Origin: Chondrus crispus
Lineage: Eukaryota > Rhodophyta > Florideophyceae > Gigartinales > Gigartinaceae
Reading direction: 5' to 3'
DNA length: 64,000 nucleotides
Assembly: GCF_000350225.1 (NCBI RefSeq)
Contig: NW_005178734.1
Location: 411,266-475,265, forward strand
Part shown: piece after piece, positions 62,498 through 64,000 of the stretch
Layout of the letters: each line of letters begins with the position of its first letter
How positions within the stretch are numbered: the stretch's first letter is position 1
Translations under genes and position numbers: made by a program
The notes under the pieces: generated by a model
Databases searched by the model: none
What the model was told of the DNA's origin: nothing
Seen by the model: the letters and a program-made list of their open reading frames with translations, nothing else

Positions 62498-63418
62498 ATG
62501 GCTTCAAGACATGATGCCAATGATAAGCCAATCTATGAGATTCTCGCTCGATGCGAAGCTCTCTTCTGGAAACTGATAACTGGGGCTTTCTCTGAGAGGA
62601 AACAGGACTGTGTTTATATTATTTCTGAGGAGTTTATCATCCCTACTAATGCCTTGGAAACTCTCATGAGCTTGACAGCTCTCATGCACTGTACCACTGT
62701 TCAGACATATATTCAGCGAAACTCGGAGCGGTTCCATATCCTCAAGTGCAACGCCATTCTACATGGCCTTTACGCTGAACGAAGTTCACGCGAGTTCCTA
62801 AACAGTGATCTTTTCCTCACTTTGGCATCAATTGCAAGCTACAAAGTGGAAAAAGATATTTCCAAAACTATAAACCAACTGGATCTCGACGCGAAGCACA
62901 TATGTACAGTTTTCTTCTTGAAGATGGCTGTGTTTGCAAGCTCGTTGTGTGGATGGTTTTCTGCCTACGAAGATCCTACTGTGGCGAATGTTACCGAGGT
63001 ATTCAATCTGTTCTGCTCGAAACACTGGTCGACCGATTGCATGCGGAGCCAATACGGTTTTACGTTCCGTGCCTTCGGCATGCGCAAAGGATGGGACATC
63101 ATACGGGATATCATTCTAACCAACTTAAAGGCATTGCAGTATGCCAACGGGCCTGAGAACGTATCTGGTCAAGATGTCACCAACGTCCTAGAGGATTGGA
63201 TTTTACAAGTGGTACAAAAGGTTTTGCAATAGATGCTGCAGTACGTCGATGATCGCTGCAGGGCTCTAGAGGAGGACGAATTCACTGTCGCTCACGTTGT
63301 CGGCTTGTGCATGCACAAACTAATATACTACGTAGGCCCGATGTTCCATGCTCCATCTCCTGCAATGTGTGATAGGATTGTCCTGGATCGCGTCAAGGCA
63401 GAACTTCGGGTGGAATAA
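62498..63418 (+). pseudogene. Unknown helical protein gene with one in-frame TAG
   Basis: The ATG at 62498 (ATCACCATGG, a good eukaryotic start context) opens a frame that is interrupted only by TAG at 63230-63232. An ATG follows immediately and the frame continues to 63418, making 244 plus 61 codons. The protein is mostly helical, with no Cys/His cluster and no motif that I recognise (IYEILARCEALFWKLITGAF, HICTVFFLKMAVFASSLCGW, then HVVGLCMHKLIYYVGPMFHA). AT-rich codons resemble the mobile-element genes more than the host genes. It could be a nonsense-mutated transposon gene, a readthrough gene or two ORFs. Confidence 0.45.
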
Positions 63419-63596
63419 TGCAACCGTGGCTATGCTGCCAGTTCTTATGCTGGGATAGGCCGAGCACGGAGAGCAGGAGCGCTAACGGGAATTCTCAGGG
63501 CGTCGACCGGACTGAAGCATTAGCTGCATAGCTTCAGAGAGAGCTAGAGCTCCTAGGCCGCTTCTCGCAACCCGACCACGCTGTAACGTACCAGAA

Positions 63597-63983
63597 TTGA
63601 AAAAACTTGAAGATCCTGGGCGCGCGTTGCAGCACACACAGCGTGAGCAACGACGAATTTCGGATGAATTGATCCAGTCTTCGAGGAGGTTGAGAGACAG
63701 ACTTGAGTCTATAACGGAGTCACCACCTTCCAAGAAGCGCAGGTCGAGGTTTTCATGTTTAGTTCAGATGAGCAACCAGACACTACCAGACCAAGTTCTT
63801 ATCATGGACCCATCTCCTGCGCCTCGGCTTCCGCAACGTCGATCGAGATTCAGGTATCAACAAACAAGTTTGTCGTCCTCTGATCAGGCAATAGCCCGAA
63901 CGGCGCTAGCAAGACTTCCGGTATTTCCGCAGTGGGACAACCTTCCGCAGAAACATTTCTTCGATGCTCCGCAGTGGTCATAG
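63597..63983 (+). CDS. Small basic ORF of unknown function
   Basis: A 128-aa frame on the same strand as the preceding gene but in another register. It is Arg/Gln-rich with a short helix (EQRRISDELIQSSRRLRDRL), a basic KKRRSRF motif and Pro-rich segments. There is no known domain. It ends with a TAG 15 bases before the window edge. It might be the 3' exon of the preceding gene or a separate ORF2 of the same element. Confidence 0.3.
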   Translation: MKKLEDPGRALQHTQREQRRISDELIQSSRRLRDRLESITESPPSKKRRSRFSCLVQMSNQTLPDQVLIMDPSPAPRLPQRRSRFRYQQTSLSSSDQAIARTALARLPVFPQWDNLPQKHFFDAPQWS

Positions 63984-64000
63984 CCTAATGAAGAACACAA

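Noticed and set aside
16413..63232. Variant genetic code (stop codon reassignment) to explain the many in-frame stops
   Set aside because: TAA, TAG and TGA are all involved, and the intact host genes end normally at such codons. Mutation explains them better.

Overview
The window looks like nuclear DNA of a eukaryotic alga, most likely a florideophyte red alga such as Chondrus crispus. This is an inference from several signs: host genes that are almost intronless, a chloroplast-type SDR39U1/GC1 protein with a transit-like N-terminus, a type II membrane sulfotransferase-like protein of the kind expected where sulfated galactans are made, and a large mobile-element load. No rRNA, tRNA, CRISPR array or bacterial operon was seen.

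Only three recognisable host genes look intact: an SDR39U1-like epimerase (50-1186, +), a TXNDC9/phosducin-like thioredoxin protein (1351-1917, -) and a sulfotransferase-like membrane protein (26527-27717, -). Most of the rest is mobile DNA and broken host genes.

2.45-12.25 kb: a 9.8-kb DNA transposon bounded by a perfect 9-bp target duplication (TTCTGAAGG) and inverted termini, as expected of Mutator-like elements. It encodes a 1,382-aa protein joining a DDE-like transposase region to a C-terminal Ulp1-type protease. It also carries a separate papain-like cysteine peptidase homologue, disabled by a 10-bp tandem duplication.

13.5-24.7 kb: two small unknown genes between direct repeats; a second copy of the same peptidase family with an in-frame TGA; a truncated glycine decarboxylase pseudogene; a TFIIS zinc-ribbon fragment; then a J-domain protein, an acidic coiled-coil protein and a full MULE transposase (DDE, SWIM and CCHC fingers), all in one reading frame separated by two stops. 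Arrays of a GGGYGAC motif lie at about 15.5 and 24.5 kb. A small PIF/Harbinger-like MITE follows at 24.9 kb.

28.9-35.5 kb: a stand-alone Ulp1-like protease gene, then a graveyard of partial host genes on mixed strands (HBS1-like GTPase, PPPDE/DeSI peptidase with its intron, nitrate reductase, a DUF3228-like protein) and a 100-N gap inside an inverted repeat.

35.6-60.8 kb: two adjacent minus-strand genes, one a KDZ/HMGXB3-like transposase and one unknown. Each is split by a retrotransposon with exact 5-bp target duplications: a 15-kb Ty3/gypsy chromovirus with 1,020-bp LTRs and an unusual antisense ORF (35904-50865), and a 3.8-kb Ty1/copia element with 96-bp LTRs (56978-60732). Removing each insertion with one target copy restores the host reading frame. 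The window ends with an unknown gene interrupted by one TAG (62498-63418) and a small unknown ORF.
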